Below are positions 1-11,883 of a DNA stretch of 64,000 nt, piece after piece. The DNA is taken from assembly GCF_932276165.1 (NCBI RefSeq), contig NC_063987.1, positions 2,666,001 to 2,730,000 of the forward strand. The letters are read 5' to 3'. The notes beneath the pieces were generated by a model, which searched no databases, was not told the origin of the DNA, and saw only the letters and a program-made list of their open reading frames with translations. Within the stretch, counting starts at the first letter, position 1, and each line of letters opens with the position of its first letter. The position numbers and the translations under genes were made by a program. Origin of the DNA: Plutella xylostella (taxonomy: Eukaryota > Arthropoda > Insecta > Lepidoptera > Plutellidae).

Positions 1-537
1 TTTATTCACACATTTTAAAAATTACTTAGGATATATCTACAAACGAGAGAACGAGAATATTTTTTATATCAGAAATATCCCTTTAAATTAGACGGGACAC
101 GTTAATAATGTCTATGATTTGAGTTCAATTTGTATACTTATTGATGACCGTGGTCTGCAAAGAATACCAATTACCCATAAAGACATTACCTTTATTTAAA
201 TTAATGTTTTATATCCCAATGAAATAAAATAAAAATTGATTGATTCAATTCAATAATTATACAAGTATCAATAACATTAAGTCTAACTACACTCAGTAGG
301 CGAGTCTATGTCGGTAGCTCCACGGCGGCGATCGGATCGCGCGTCACTCCATTCATACATTATTGTATGGAAGTGTTTGTATGAGAACTCACTATGTATG
401 TATAATGTATACTGACAGGTACAGAAGGTGCGAAATACCATTTTCTACTGTGTCTTCAGAACCAAGTATTTTAGTATGAGTACGGAGTACCTACTGCAAT
501 AGAAAGTGTGACTCACCACTTCAAAGACTTTGATTGA
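1..537. other. AT-rich sequence, no gene seen
   Basis: I see no coding potential here. At 300-345 there is a GC-richer patch with a GATCGGATCGCGCG word. It resembles one arm of the palindromic TTAA element at 63007-63128, but I could not find a matching second arm. Confidence 0.4.
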
Positions 538-570
538 TCCTAACTAATATTATAAATGCGAAAGTGACTG

Positions 571-617
<47 letters not shown>

Positions 618-768
618 TACTCTTTCACGCCAAAACTACTGAACGGATTTGAATGAAATTTGGTATACATACGGTCTAGACCCTGGGAAAGAACATAGGC
701 TACTTTTTATCCCGAAATTCCCACGGGAAAACTTTTTAAGGAGAAGCGAAGCGCGCGGGAACAGCTAG
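538..768 (+). mobile_element. Helitron-like non-autonomous element, copy 1
   Basis: The element starts TCCTAAC after an A and ends CAGCTAG before a T. It has no target duplication and no terminal inverted repeats. That is the layout of Helitrons (5' TC, 3' CTRR, inserted between A and T). It carries a GTCT microsatellite of about 12 units near the 5' end, a conserved middle, and a GC-rich AAGCGAAGCG stretch before the 3' end. It agrees with what I remember of the lepidopteran LEP1-type family. It codes for nothing. This copy is nearly full length and has the longest microsatellite of the three plus-strand copies. Confidence 0.85.
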
Positions 769-2099
769 TTATGTATAAAAGGTAAAGGTGTATAAGAAGC
801 CTACTATAGGTACAAATAAAAATGTAACTAAATATACTAAAGTCTATTATTTTATCTCAGATACTAAATTGACAAGTGCAAATGTAAATTTTAATAAAAT
901 CTGGTAATAATTACCTCACAATTTGACATTATTTCATTCATATTTCATTTCAACCCCCAACTTTTATCATCATCATCATCATCATTCATCATCAGCCCGT
1001 AATCTTCAGTTTTGGTCATACGCCTATCCCTACAAGCGCCACAACACTTGTCTTGTCTTCATCCAGCCACAACTACAATTCACTGCTATCTAATTAAGGT
1101 CATTGGCTTCATTTTCATTGGAATATAAATAGAATCTGACCTACTAATTACAGAGTGATAGGTTCAACGATAAATATTCCTCCTTAATTATTATAGATTA
1201 TTCCTTTTGCGTTGAATTTTTCAATCCGTGAGTGCGATGTGTCACGTAGCGTCGACGGAAAATGTAGATATCGTTTTCCTGTTATTTCGGGGCTAATTAT
1301 TTTGACTACAGCAAATACAGCCCGAGTTAGTGGAATGTGCCATCATCTATACGCTTTAGAGGTTTAATGGAATATTTTCAGAATAATACTTTTTCTAGTA
1401 AAATTCATTGCGATAAAATAATCTACTTAAATTAATGCATAGGCCTACCTTCTTTTGAAAATAAATTACGTACTAGATTTAATCAGATTTACTATCTTAT
1501 CTAAGTATTTTTATTTGGCTCAACGATTTTGCAGCATTTCATACGAACTGTAGCATTCAATCTCTTTGACATCTAACCCTCAAAATGGCGTGCTCTAGCA
1601 AAAGCGGCCACGTCTCCCAATTTTTATGGTCAAATGCACATTGAACGAAACGCAATGGAGTGCTGCGAGCACCGGCCATCGGCGATCTATCAACGGCGTT
1701 CGCGTGCAGAATTCCAAATTCAAAATCGCCAATCACAGAGTCACATTCCAAACGGACTTAAGAATTCAATTCGAAAACTGAAATTCAATTCGATGACGTT
1801 AAAAATACGGCCTCAATTCGTCTATGCGGCCAGTGCTTTATTGGTTACGTTAAATTTGATTTGACATGCGAGTTTGGTGTTTAGCCTTTTGAGTTTAGAT
1901 TGCAAATCGGTTATGTAGTATTTTTTTTGTGTTGTTTCGAAGCCGTTTATTGCAATTGTTTTAAGAATATAAACTATTTCCTGTTAAAAGGAGTTTATTT
2001 CGGCCATTGTGTTTGTAACCATCATTTCTCTTTGGAACTTGCGATGATGTCATATTTTTATTGTACCTATAAGTATCGTATAAAAATGTATACTGACTG
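769..2099. other. Non-coding stretch with a short retroelement trace
   Basis: An ATC-repeat run and a short GCCCGTAATC segment at about 968-1075 look like the 3' end of a non-LTR retrotransposon. The part from 1570 to 1860 is unique, CpG-containing and rich in TTCGAATT-like words. It has an open frame of 76 codons with no recognisable protein, and I read it as non-coding, possibly regulatory. Confidence 0.4.
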
Positions 2100-2215
2100 A
2101 CTTGACTTAGTGTCCTATATCCCCTAGATGGGGCAGAGGGCGTCCACAGTGACTCTCCATTGCAACCTGTCTTGAGATTCACGTTTGATTTCACTCCAAG
2201 ACTTCCTGATCTTAA
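2095..2215. repeat. Non-LTR retroelement 3'-end-like repeat
   Basis: The segment containing CCCCTAGATGGGGCAGAGGG followed by GTCCACAGTG matches, from memory, a dispersed lepidopteran repeat found at retroelement ends. No coding part is attached. Orientation is uncertain. Confidence 0.4.
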
Positions 2216-3100
2216 TATAATAAAAATTTATAACTACATACAAAATATACGCCATCATAGTAACTTAAAAAAAATACATCAAATGATAAATTTCTCACTT
2301 TACAAAAAGTAAAACAACCCTTCCGTGGAGATAGGTGAAATAAAAATAATTTATTCAGATAAATCTCCTCGACTGGTGCCGCTACCAGCGCCCCCGGGTG
2401 CCATTATGCAATTCTTTTAACTGCGCCAAGGAGGCTCACTTTTATTTCACAAATTAAACGAAACAGCTAATAATAAAAGGCGTTGTGACGACGTGATTTT
2501 TACGAAAATTGTCTTAGGTATATTTTACAAAATAGGTAAGACAATAAAATGTCAATGTGACTTTTTGGAATTGCAACAGACGTTTTGTCGCCACGTCACT
2601 GTTCGATGCTTTGCATTTCTTAGGGGCTCATTCGGCATCTAGCGACATGACGTACGAGCATAGTTCCATACAAATAAATATAAAGTAGTAGTAACTGCAA
2701 TCTCATGTCGTTGGCGACCTATTGGCACCCTATTTGTTAAATTCAATTTCAATTTCATTGATCGGCATAGGCCACTTGGAAGAACTATTGGTATGGTTTC
2801 AAACACAAGATGTTAATAAATAATACATTACGGTTAATTACTTACCTGTTTTACCAAATTGTCATCATATTTATAATGGAGATAGGTATAATAATGAATA
2901 ATACATTTCAGTCAAACATGTAAGCAGATAAGAATGATACCTACTTCTTTATAATTATTTTCCCATGTAAAAAAAATCATAATTTACATCTTACAATATC
3001 CATATCAAAGTGTTGATTCTAAAAAATCGCAAGGACGGAAAGCGCAATGCTCGTAAATAATCTCGTTGCGAGATAAAAAGAACATTATCGCGCTTATTTT
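2216..3100. other. AT-rich sequence, nothing recognised
   Basis: I see no gene, tRNA or clear inverted repeat here. Scattered GTAGGTA words are typical of the whole window. Confidence 0.4.
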
Positions 3101-3200
3101 AATTTCTCCTCTCATTTATCATGCGGAGGTGTCTCGTGGACGGGGTCTCTCGGGGTGCAGCGTGCACTTGAGGGTTATTTTGACAATTTCGTTAGCAAAA

Positions 3201-3218
3201 ATGTCAAGAAAACCAGAG
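3201..3218 (+). CDS. Possible first coding exon (six codons)
   Basis: An ATG in a good context (CAAAATG) is followed by codons for MSRKPE. It then runs directly into a consensus splice donor (CAGAG, then GTAAGTATT) in phase 0. The preceding 90 bases are GC-richer than their surroundings and could be a 5' UTR. No downstream exon could be linked to it. Because GGTAAGTA words are common throughout this AT-rich DNA, chance is a serious alternative. No function can be given. Confidence 0.2.
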
Positions 3219-4056
3219 GTAAGTATTTGTGAAAAAATATAAAATAAGAGTTAAAAAATGAACATTGGCAGTTCACAAAAAATGCAATTCATAATACAAT
3301 GCCTGGGTTAAAGTAGAGTTTTTACTATAAGAAAAAGGAAAATTGTCTATGGCGAGAACCACCAGTATGTATTTAAAAGTAGATAAGTATGTATTTAGTG
3401 TGTAGGCATCGCTATTATTGTGTATCTCGATCTCGAATAAAATATCGACATACCTTATGATATTTCTATTTCATCAATTATCAAACATCAACAATCCTAA
3501 ATTCCAAACAACGATAAAAAAAAACACATTCCAGAAATATCCTCCCATTGTCACTTTGATTCGGCTACTGTTATACCACATTAAGTATAGCAAATTATGG
3601 CTACATGCTCGGTTGGAGACCTTTTCTTGTAGTTATAGCGCCATTAAAAATCATAATAGTCGGACAAAGCAGGGTATCACTATGGGTTTGATTTGTGTAG
3701 CCCCATGGAAAGATTTTATAGATGAAACAGATTTACCAAGTAAACCTAGATGGATCTTGTAGAAAATTTTAAGTTAGTCTAAAATTAAATTAATTGACTT
3801 TTAATTGAATTAACCGAGCCAGATTAAAAACAAATTATGGTAATAAATGTCTAAACGAACGTGGTAGACGACACGCGCGCGTATAATAATCATGTTAATT
3901 GATTGTATAATAAATTATTTGCGTTTAATAATCTAGTTAATTGATTGAATAATTATTTTCTCATCTTGATTTGTGAGCGCTACGATTGCTACGAAAATGC
4001 TACGAAATTAACACTTTTTGCAGAGCAAAAGACATCAACGCGCAGGCGCACTTCGA
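3219..4056. other. Non-coding stretch
   Basis: A 114-codon open frame lies at 3418-3762, but its translation looks like AT-rich noise (many I, L, K, N, S) and matches no family I know. The rest is AT-rich with no recognised element. Confidence 0.35.
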
Positions 4057-4300
4057 TCGACGACTGAATAGTGTAGTGGTTAGTGACTTTCATTGCTATG
4101 CTGAAGGTTCCCGGGTTCGGTTCTCGGTCGGGGTAGATATTTGTTTAAAGACACATATTTGTACTCGAGTCTTGGGTGTTCAATTTCATGTATGTGTTGT
4201 TTTTATATTAGGTATATGTATCTATATATTATTATGTACTTAGATATATTATTTACATAGGTATATCAGCTGTCCGAGACCACAGGCTCTGCCTATCTAT
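4057..4300 (+). mobile_element. tRNA-derived SINE, type A, degraded
   Basis: The head keeps a pol III A-box-like GTGTAGTGGTTAG and a B-box-like GGTTCGGTTCTC about 45 bases later, followed by the ATATTTGTTTAAAGACA block. The tail keeps CAGCTGTCCGA and AGGCTCTGCCTA, as in the better copy at 62205-62468. Point changes and small gaps make it an old copy. It was mobilised in trans by a LINE; it encodes nothing. Confidence 0.75.
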
Positions 4301-4611
4301 TACTATGAAATAGCGTCGCAACGATCGTCTTTCTCGCTCGCACATCTTCCTTCCCGCTCTTTCCGCGTAGGCGCCTCGTTTTGTCAACAGCCCATTGTGC
4401 TAGGTTTTACGATGCCATAAATAAACACTAGATGGCGTGATAATGATCTGTCAAAACTCAGGTGTGTGGCTACCTGAGGGACTCTTAGGAACTTTCCATA
4501 AGAATGGTGCAGTGGTTAATGGTAGTAAAAGGAACAGTGATTAAAGTGTTGGGTTAGTTTATTTTTACTTTTATTGCATAATTTACAAACATACTGGGTA
4601 GGCACAATACT
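4301..4611. other. Unique GC-richer sequence
   Basis: No reading frame or inverted repeat stands out. A TAGATGGCG word is present, and similar words occur near other transposon ends in the window. Confidence 0.3.
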
Positions 4612-4752
4612 AGGTACGGTCAGCTGCATAAGTCGTTATACACTTCTTTCTGTACCTTGTCAAACTGACGAACCGTCAATATTTCAATGAATGGATAGGC
4701 GGTTTCAGATTGACAAGGTACAAAAGTGTATAGCTACTGCAGCTGACTGTAC
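4612..4752. mobile_element. MITE with long imperfect inverted repeats
   Basis: The ends GGTACGGTCAGCTGCA and TGCAGCTGACTGTACC are near-complementary. The match continues inward through TATACACTT and TGTACCTTGTCAA on both sides for about 55 bases per arm. TA flanks both ends, which suggests a Tc1/mariner-type target. The element is about 140 bp and non-coding. Confidence 0.75.
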
Positions 4753-4810
4753 CTACTTCTATTAAAATAGGTGCATTCCCTTGGAACTATGATATTGGCT
4801 CTTTCTAATA

Positions 4811-4893
4811 CACTCACGCAACAATGGTAGGTAGTGTAAAGTTCAGTGACAAATGGAACGTCATTGGTTGAACTTTTTCATTGCACGTGAGTG
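4811..4893. mobile_element. Short MITE, CACTCACG family
   Basis: Begins CACTCACGCAACAATGG after a TA and ends CATTGCACGTGAGTG. The inverted ends match the 222 bp element at 34964-35185. This copy is internally deleted, and the right-hand TA is mutated. Confidence 0.6.
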
Positions 4894-5362
4894 TCTAATA
4901 CTGGCAAACCGGGGTAGGTACAGCAATGCACCTCAAGCCTACCTTTGAAATATACTCTACATTAATACAAAAAGTGTATCCCTGCACAGAACACAGTGGG
5001 GTTATCCCAGCAATTTTTCAGTACCAGCATTTTCATACAAACTTTATGTTTTAAGCCAGTCTGAGTGTGATCCCATCAAAAATCAAAAGACGGTTGACAT
5101 CAAACGTTTGACTATAAAGATCATAACTACTCCTAGACAATACGACACCTACACTTCTTGGTAGGCAGTGGTGCTGATAAAAAACGTATCAGCTACTCTA
5201 AATCTCAAACACCAACACGAAACACGATTTTTATAACAAAAAATACATATAATTAGACGCGTGCGCAGGTTAGTTGAGCGCTAAGCACGTAGCTACTACC
5301 TGTCTACTTATTAATGTTTAACCAGATAAGTGGTGCTACCACCACCGAACATTATTAATTAA
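4894..5362. other. No gene seen
   Basis: The stretch is AT-rich with no convincing frame or repeat. A small GC-rich patch lies near 5258-5290. Confidence 0.3.
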
Positions 5363-5461
5363 CAATCCTGCGTCCATCCAGCGTCGCTCTTTTGACAACT
5401 CTGACGGAACTTGTATGGATCTGACAGATGTTTGTCAGGCAGCGATGCTGCTTTTGGATTG
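5363..5461. mobile_element. 99 bp MITE flanked by TTAA
   Basis: TTAA sits on both sides (5359-5362 and 5462-5465). The ends are CAATCC and GGATTG, and the subterminal AGCGTCGCTC and AGGCAGCGATGCT are also roughly inverted. TTAA duplication is the signature of piggyBac-type (and Kolobok) transposition. A 100 bp relative lies at 17135-17234. Confidence 0.65.
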
Positions 5462-5465
5462 TTAA

Positions 5466-7522
5466 AAACGTAATCTCGTGGTTTAATTTATTCGTCAGTT
5501 ACACTGGCCTGGCTTATGCCAAATATTGTATTGTAAAAATGTTTAATTATTCAAAATTTATTTGCTATGGCTTCTGTATTAAAATCCTGACATTAAAACG
5601 CATACACTTATGTTTTGTACTTATGTATTCCTTTATGGGATAGGCAGAGACACCTACAACTACATACTAGTAGCAACGAACCTTTGTCTCATAAGTTGTA
5701 CAAGTAGAAACCACCCCTAACAGACCGCAGCCAACCCTCAAACGACTACTTAGAAATTTTCGAAACGAGACACTTTCAAAGATCTCATCTAAGGTGCTTC
5801 TTTGAAACAAAGTTGGGCTTAAAAATTGAATATTAATAGCGAAATTATTCCCCAGTCCGTCGGTTTTTGTGTTTTTATTACTTTATTAAGGGGCTTCTTC
5901 TTGTTAATGTTCGTATAAAGAATATAAACAAATCGTTGGCCGCACTTTATGTTTTCGAAGAAGGGATGTGATTCTAAAAACGGTAGCCATTTTTTCAATT
6001 TTTATAGCTTAATCGTGTGTTTTTTTTATTTATTGATATTGGCTGTGTTTTTGCTGTCATTGTATGATTTTTGACAGATTTTGAGATATTACTGAAAGCA
6101 ACTATATTATGACAACTATATAGTGATAGTCATAATAAATATGAAGCTTGGAAAAAATTGCTCCGTACTAAATAAGACGGTTTACTGTCGCCCATATTAT
6201 ATAATGTAGTAGGTATAAGTAGGTATTTTACGAACTATCTAATGAAATATAACAAGTAGCCTGGTTAATAGCTGTATAGCGTTTTCCCATATATTTATAA
6301 TAGTGACTCAGTTCTCAATGTATTAGTTCAGCGAAAATAGTATTAATTTTAGTATTCAGGGCGTATAAAATATTATCTAGGCGCTAAATAATATTTTACC
6401 TTTAAAAATGCTTGTTTACGACCTAAAGTGTCAAAATATTGCATCAACAAATAATTCTAGACAAAGGAGAATACAAATTGCCATCAAAATTAACGGTTTA
6501 TCGTTATAAAGAGCCTTGATTTATTTGTTTTTTTTGCCAAAAACTATAAAATCTCGTCTACCTATATTTGCCTTATAATATTTGAGGGTAGAATTAAGTC
6601 ATATATTACCGAATCCACACTTAAGATGATATTGATAGTGTAAGGTTACAAAGGAGAAGCTTTGTATCTGAGCTACAAAAACGATCGTTACATATTTTTT
6701 TTGGTTCTGATAAAATTGTGGCCTATGATATGCCTAAAAAACAATTTACTGCAAATATTTATAGTTTACCTTACCTTATCTTTAATAAACCTTTTGAGTA
6801 TTTAATTTCTACAATCAATACAAAAAACATTATATCTGGAAAGGAGGTATAAAACTGTGCACAGTAAAATAAGGGTTGATTCTAAGATTAATGAGTACAG
6901 AATTTTACCCATTGTTAATTGTCTTTTCATCTAACATGCTCAGAAATTTGGTGGTAGGAGGCAAGAACAAATCTTTCTGGAAAATACGATGAATTAAACA
7001 ATGTAGGTACTTTTTATTGTTTTTAACCCAAAATCCCAAAAATGCTCATTTCCTTTTAAACATACTACCTACGTGATAATCATCTACGTACCCCCGAAAA
7101 TGATGAATGACATTCTAAATTCGTGCAAATTATTACGGAACCCTTCTCTACAAGAAGTCACATAGAGTAAACACTGCCCACCGGGCGAGTCCATTTTTCA
7201 CCCACTACGTTTAATTTCTCTTCGGTCGTTTTTCATTCTAACCCTAAATTGTCTTGGAAGGTTGCAACACTCTTTTAACTCGATAAACAGTGTTGGGAAT
7301 TGTTTTACTGAAAAAAAAACGTGTAAGTACCTACCTACTATAGCTATAAAATGTAATATAAAAAATATGATGCAGTTACAGGATATTGAAAAGGTGGTAA
7401 GTACTGTAAACTGTAAGACAAAAGATATTCACTTAGATGTAAAAAAGTGCTTATGTAGTACCAGTTTTCTTCATAAAAACTTTTAGAAATAGGATAATAA
7501 AAACCGTCCAACAATTCCAACA
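5466..7522. other. AT-rich sequence without recognised genes
   Basis: About 2 kb in which I see no gene. Open frames of 71 and 74 codons have no family resemblance. One of them holds AAGGTG followed by a GTAAGTACT donor-like site at about 7400, but the surrounding codons look like AT-rich noise. Confidence 0.4.
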
Positions 7523-7725
7523 TCCTAACTAATATTATAAATGCGAAAGTAACTGTTTCTGTATGTCTGTCTGTTACTCTTTCACGCCAAAACTACTGAA
7601 CGGATTTGAATGAAATTTAGTATACATATGGTCTAGACCCTGGGAAAGAACATAGGCTACTTTTTATCCCGGAATTCCCACGGGAAAAATTATTAAGGCG
7701 AAGCGAAGCGCGCGGGAACAGCTAG
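7523..7725 (+). mobile_element. Helitron-like element, copy 2
   Basis: Same 5' TCCTAACTAATATT start after A and CAGCTAG end before T as copy 1. The GTCT run is reduced to about three units, with one variant. No target duplication is present and nothing is encoded. Confidence 0.85.
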
Positions 7726-8370
7726 TATTATATTTTTCTCAAAGGTATTTTTAGGAAAATTATTATTATAACCCGAATTCACATTGAGCTATAAAACCAT
7801 TTCGAGAGTAAAAGCGTGACAGTCGCAACAAATTGTCGATTAACAATAATCACATATGATTGGCCAACTTGCCTTCATCGCCTCATTTCCATAGAAAATA
7901 CCATGTTTTGGCTTTTTGCCCAAAAAGAAATGAACATAGGTGACGTGGAGTCGCTATTCGTAAAAAAATGTGACTTAACATATACTTACGGAGACCTAAA
8001 ATACGTATTCGCACTACCTATCGCTTTATCCACAACGCCTAAGGTTAACTGGAAGAGAATGCTTTTAGCATTAAGTTCGCCTATGTATAAATTAATTTAT
8101 GTGCAATTAAGAATTTAATAATAGGTAATATGCCGTATACGTGAGCCGAAGGCATGTCTTGATCTGAATTTATTTACAAGATAATAAATATTCATATTTC
8201 TTTTTGTTATTGACTTTTTGTTAAATTAATTAGTAACGTTTCTATCTGAGAAGTGCATTTGCGAGTAATGTAAAAGTTCTATCCACAAAATGCCGACACC
8301 AATTTAATGGCTCCGATTACTTAAAACATTTAGGTAGTTTTTAAATTTGATGAAAATATAAAGGTTAAGG
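7726..8370. other. Non-coding stretch
   Basis: A 100-codon open frame at 7816-8118 matches nothing I recognise. It has no codon bias or domain to support it. No repeat is seen here. Confidence 0.3.
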
Positions 8371-8455
8371 TTATATCCTGATGTACTTCAATATTGCAGG
8401 TGGCGTCCACTGTTAAGTCACTGAAACTTTTGCATTGCTCTCGACTGTACTTCCC
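8371..8455. repeat. Partial MITE with TTCAATATTGCAGG start
   Basis: Holds TACTTCAATATTGCAGG and, about 50 bases on, an AACTTTTGCATTGCTC segment. The same starting word recurs at 31540, 37876 and 40968, and the second segment resembles the CACTCACG element ends. It is probably a decayed copy of one inverted-repeat family. Confidence 0.45.
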
Positions 8456-8734
8456 AGATAAAAAGAATTGCTTTCTTGTACTCAACAGCGTCAAAATACC
8501 CCCTATTTTGAAACACTAACACGTTGGATACCTATTCCAAATAAACTTTTACTACTATTATTATTAAATATTTTTTTCCTTGCCCTCTCCATAGTTTTCC
8601 CTATCCCTCAGTCCAGGGCCGGCTGTTCATTTGTAAGGGTTTGTCTCTGATCCGCGATTCTTTCGCTGCGGGCGGTGCCGGTGGGGGCGCTAAATGTAGT
8701 ATACGTGGGGACGGCAGATAAAACCATAGACTAA

Positions 8735-8874
8735 GGGCTGATTTTTCAACAGTCAGATAAATGTTATCCGAAGAATAAAATAGTTGCTGTCACTGTCTTA
8801 TACAAACATTCTGACGCGACAGCATCAGAATTATTCCCCAGATTACTTTTATCTGACTATTGAAAAATCAGCCC
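8735..8874. mobile_element. 140 bp MITE, GGGCTGATTTTTCAA family
   Basis: Arms GGGCTGATTTTTCAACAGTC and its near-exact complement differ at one position over 27 bases. The element is flanked by TAA on both sides (8732-8734 and 8875-8877). A 3 bp TWA duplication with G-rich ends fits PIF/Harbinger-type mobilisation. It is non-coding. Confidence 0.85.
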
Positions 8875-8877
8875 TAA

Positions 8878-9913
8878 ATGATAAGACTATGCTGAAACCA
8901 AGTGTATGATAAAAGTATGCTGGCTGTTTAGCCAATTTTGAAGCTACGTATAATATTTAAAAAAATATAGTGAGATGAGTGGGGTCACGAGTACTCATAC
9001 TCACGAGTCTTGGCGTAGTATAAAATGATATGTAAGAATGTAATGAATTATTCAAGTGATTTTTATTGAAGAATTTAATTTTAACCATGTATCATCTCAG
9101 TCTAAATCATTTTAAATAACACGTTTATTGGCGAACGTTCAAAGTCGTAAATTGAGTATTGGTAATGAATAGAGGTATTTGTAATGGATGTTATAAAATC
9201 ATACTACAATTATTTATAACAACTTACTTATCTACAATAAACTTTAAAAAAACTTGAATTATCTGAGCATACGGTATGTACTATATTATGCAATGCCAAT
9301 ACATATTATTGGCATAATATGATGTAATGCTGCCCCAATGATAAATGTAAGACTACCCTTACAGTAGCAGAGTGTTTTATAAATTGAAGATCGCAGGCGG
9401 GACAAATCGTACCAATATAGGCCATTATGGTGCCCAAATATAGACAGGGAAAAAAATGTGTCTATGTAGTTGCATGATCATCAACGTTAATTTTTATTAT
9501 GTAAATAGAGTAGTTTCCATAGTATTAAAATTCTATTTAGTAATAAATATGATGACTGTTTAATTTTTATTTATTTTATTTTATATTTCTAAGGTATAAA
9601 TTATTTATAAATTCGGAAGAGAAATTTCAATTGTCTAACCAGAAAACGTCCAAGTTAGGAATACCCGCACATTAAATTAAATAGTAAATCAAGTGAGACG
9701 GCTATCAAATAAAATATTCCGGTCAGGATTCGAACTGGCTACCGCTTCCTGTCACTTCTGTCAAGAAATCATTATTTTACATTCCATTCTAAATTTACTC
9801 TACAGGGTGTTAGAAACGGTTATTGTTAGCTGAAACACAATGCTGAAAGCCATTATGAAATTGCGTCATTATTAAGCTAGCCTTTTTGGTTAAGGAGTAG
9901 TTCAGTGATTTTC
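8878..9913. other. AT-rich sequence with small palindrome
   Basis: No gene is seen. A short inverted repeat (ATTATGCAATGCCAATA with its partner ending GGCATAATAT) lies at about 9285-9325. ACAGGGTGTTAGAAACGG at 9803 resembles the start of the TA-flanked CAGGGTG family, without a partner arm. Confidence 0.35.
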
Positions 9914-9943
9914 TCACTGGAACTTTTTCATAGCTCGTGAGTG
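9914..9943. repeat. CACTCACG-family MITE end fragment
   Basis: CACTGGAACTTTTTCATAGC then TCGTGAGTG is the right end of the same family as 34964-35185. No left end was found nearby. Confidence 0.5.
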
Positions 9944-10446
9944 TAACTTTTGTATCCTCCCATAAATAAGTGAGTGCACTTTATTATTGTAGGTAAAATT
10001 TTCACACCACCTAGTTACCCTGAAAGCCCCTATCTCAACACCAATAAACAAACTATGATCGAGGAAGGAGAGCCTATCAATATTTTAATCCCTCTCTGTA
10101 GCCCCCTAAAAAAAATCACGCATAAATACATATTAAAACCAAACCACAGAAAAGATCACCTTGTAAATTATTCAACCCCTAAGAAAAACGCCTTGTTTTT
10201 TTTCTTTCCCTCAATTCGCACCTCTACTTAATAGACTGGAGCCTCAGAGACATAAAACAGATATTTTCCTTTGCAAAAAATTAACATATTTCATTTGAAA
10301 ATTTATTTGTCTCCGTTTGAAGATTACAAGCATGGAAATTGGGCGATACTGCTTCTGGGAGTTAATTTACATTTTACAGTGGTTTTTGTTTACTTTTATG
10401 TTGTTCAAAATATGTATATACTTAGGTACCTAGTGAATATAATATA

Positions 10447-10560
10447 CAGGTTGTTGCCAAAAGGGTATACTCAGCTGAAACCTACGTGTGAAAAATGTTA
10501 TATCTAAACCCGAAAATGCAATCGGAACGTAAAAAATCGCAAAAAAAAATATTACCATAC
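10447..10560 (+). mobile_element. Half copy of CAGGGTGTTGC palindromic element
   Basis: The left arm (CAGGTTGTTGCCAAAAGGGT, ATACTCAGCTGAAACCTACG) follows a TA. It matches the intact 262 bp palindrome at 60850-61111. The inverted right arm is missing. Confidence 0.6.
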
Positions 10561-11883
10561 CAGAGCTTGTATTATATTATGTAAGTTATCTTTGATAGTC
10601 CTGTATCGTTTTACATTGCTATTAAAATGATAATTTTCATTTCTTTCGTCTCCTCTATATGACATACGTATCACCTCTTTCGTATATGTGTACCTGTTCT
10701 TGTCTTGCTTGTTGCCGACTGACACTACTCCTGACTAGGTAAATACTTTCAACACGGTGACAAATAAGAAAAATGAAGTCTTTCTACTTCTGCCATTTTT
10801 AACCCTTTAAAAACGACGCACAAAAAGTAGCTCAGTTAAACCTCCCGCGGTCTTTCTCAACGCGAAAATTTAAATCTTTGCGCAACCTCACAATAAAACT
10901 GTCTGAATTTATTCATGTAATGCTATTACACAAATCTACGTCCATCAGGAGACCTGACGCCATATCGCCTGGATCAGACATGACAAATGATGTGTCAGCC
11001 CACCGGCGTAACTTGGCCTTCGGAATCCTTTGAATCCATGAGGTGTTAAAGCCGAAGCGTCTGATGGGAGGTCGTGATATAGTGGTTCGGTATATCCGTC
11101 TTGGAACAAGGGCTTGTAACTGCTAGGACTAGCATCGCCGGTACTTTGAAAATGTGTGTGGCTTTTCAGTTTATATTATGTACCTATTTATGCATTAAAA
11201 TGTAGGCCTACTAAGAAAAATCTTAAGAAGCTAGTTAAGACGATAAACACACATACAATACAAGAAATGGTTTATAAAATTAAATACAGCTGAAGTATTT
11301 CTATTTGTAAGTAAATTCAAAGACTATACTGGACTCAGATTAAAAAAGCTTCAAGTTAAGGATTTCAGCACCATTATCGTTCTAATATGGTTTGGGGTAA
11401 GACACCGTCATATTTTCCGGTTACATCATACATTACTGGCTGCGTAACGAATAAAGCTCAAGTCTTTCGTTGTATGCCTTTTTTATTTAAAACAATAAAA
11501 TGAAATAAACTAATTAATACGCGACGCATGTTTTGCTACTGGCAGTATATTCAATATGGCCGGCGCGTTCTATTTTTGAAATGTGCACTAACGGTCGCGA
11601 GTGCGTGACCGCGTTACAATTTGAATTTGACGTTCGGAGAAATTCGGTGGCAGCCAATCACAAAACGGTTTAGAATGTAGCGTTTCTATTTTATTTTAGG
11701 AATACTTTTTTGTGTTACTAAAATATTTGTAACTTAATACTGAGGGTTAGACTTTATCTAAGTATGTTACATTATTATATTTCAGAGTCCAATTCCCTTT
11801 AAACGTCGTCGTTTCATATTTTCGATATTAAATTATTAATACCTACATCAAATCTTGGTTATTTATTCATAGAAAGTCTTTAA
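10561..11883. other. Non-coding stretch with two GC-richer islands
   Basis: Islands at 10930-11150 and 11520-11680 are CpG-containing and not obviously repetitive. Neither has a frame long enough to be an exon with clear splice sites. The first could be an unknown transposon fragment. Confidence 0.35.

Noticed and set aside
300..345. Half of the 63007 TTAA palindrome
   Set aside because: Only a short GATCGGATCGCGCG word is shared; no arm or TTAA border.
569..620. Independent microsatellite locus
   Set aside because: It is part of the Helitron-like element and recurs at the same place in all copies.
3418..3762. 114-codon open frame
   Set aside because: AT-rich noise-like composition, no domain, no splice context.
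7367..7410. Exon ending at a GTAAGTACT donor
   Set aside because: Codons are AT-rich noise, no convincing acceptor, and GTAAGTA words are common here.
7816..8118. 100-codon open frame
   Set aside because: Nothing recognisable and no conserved-looking motif; length is expected by chance in 64 kb on six frames.
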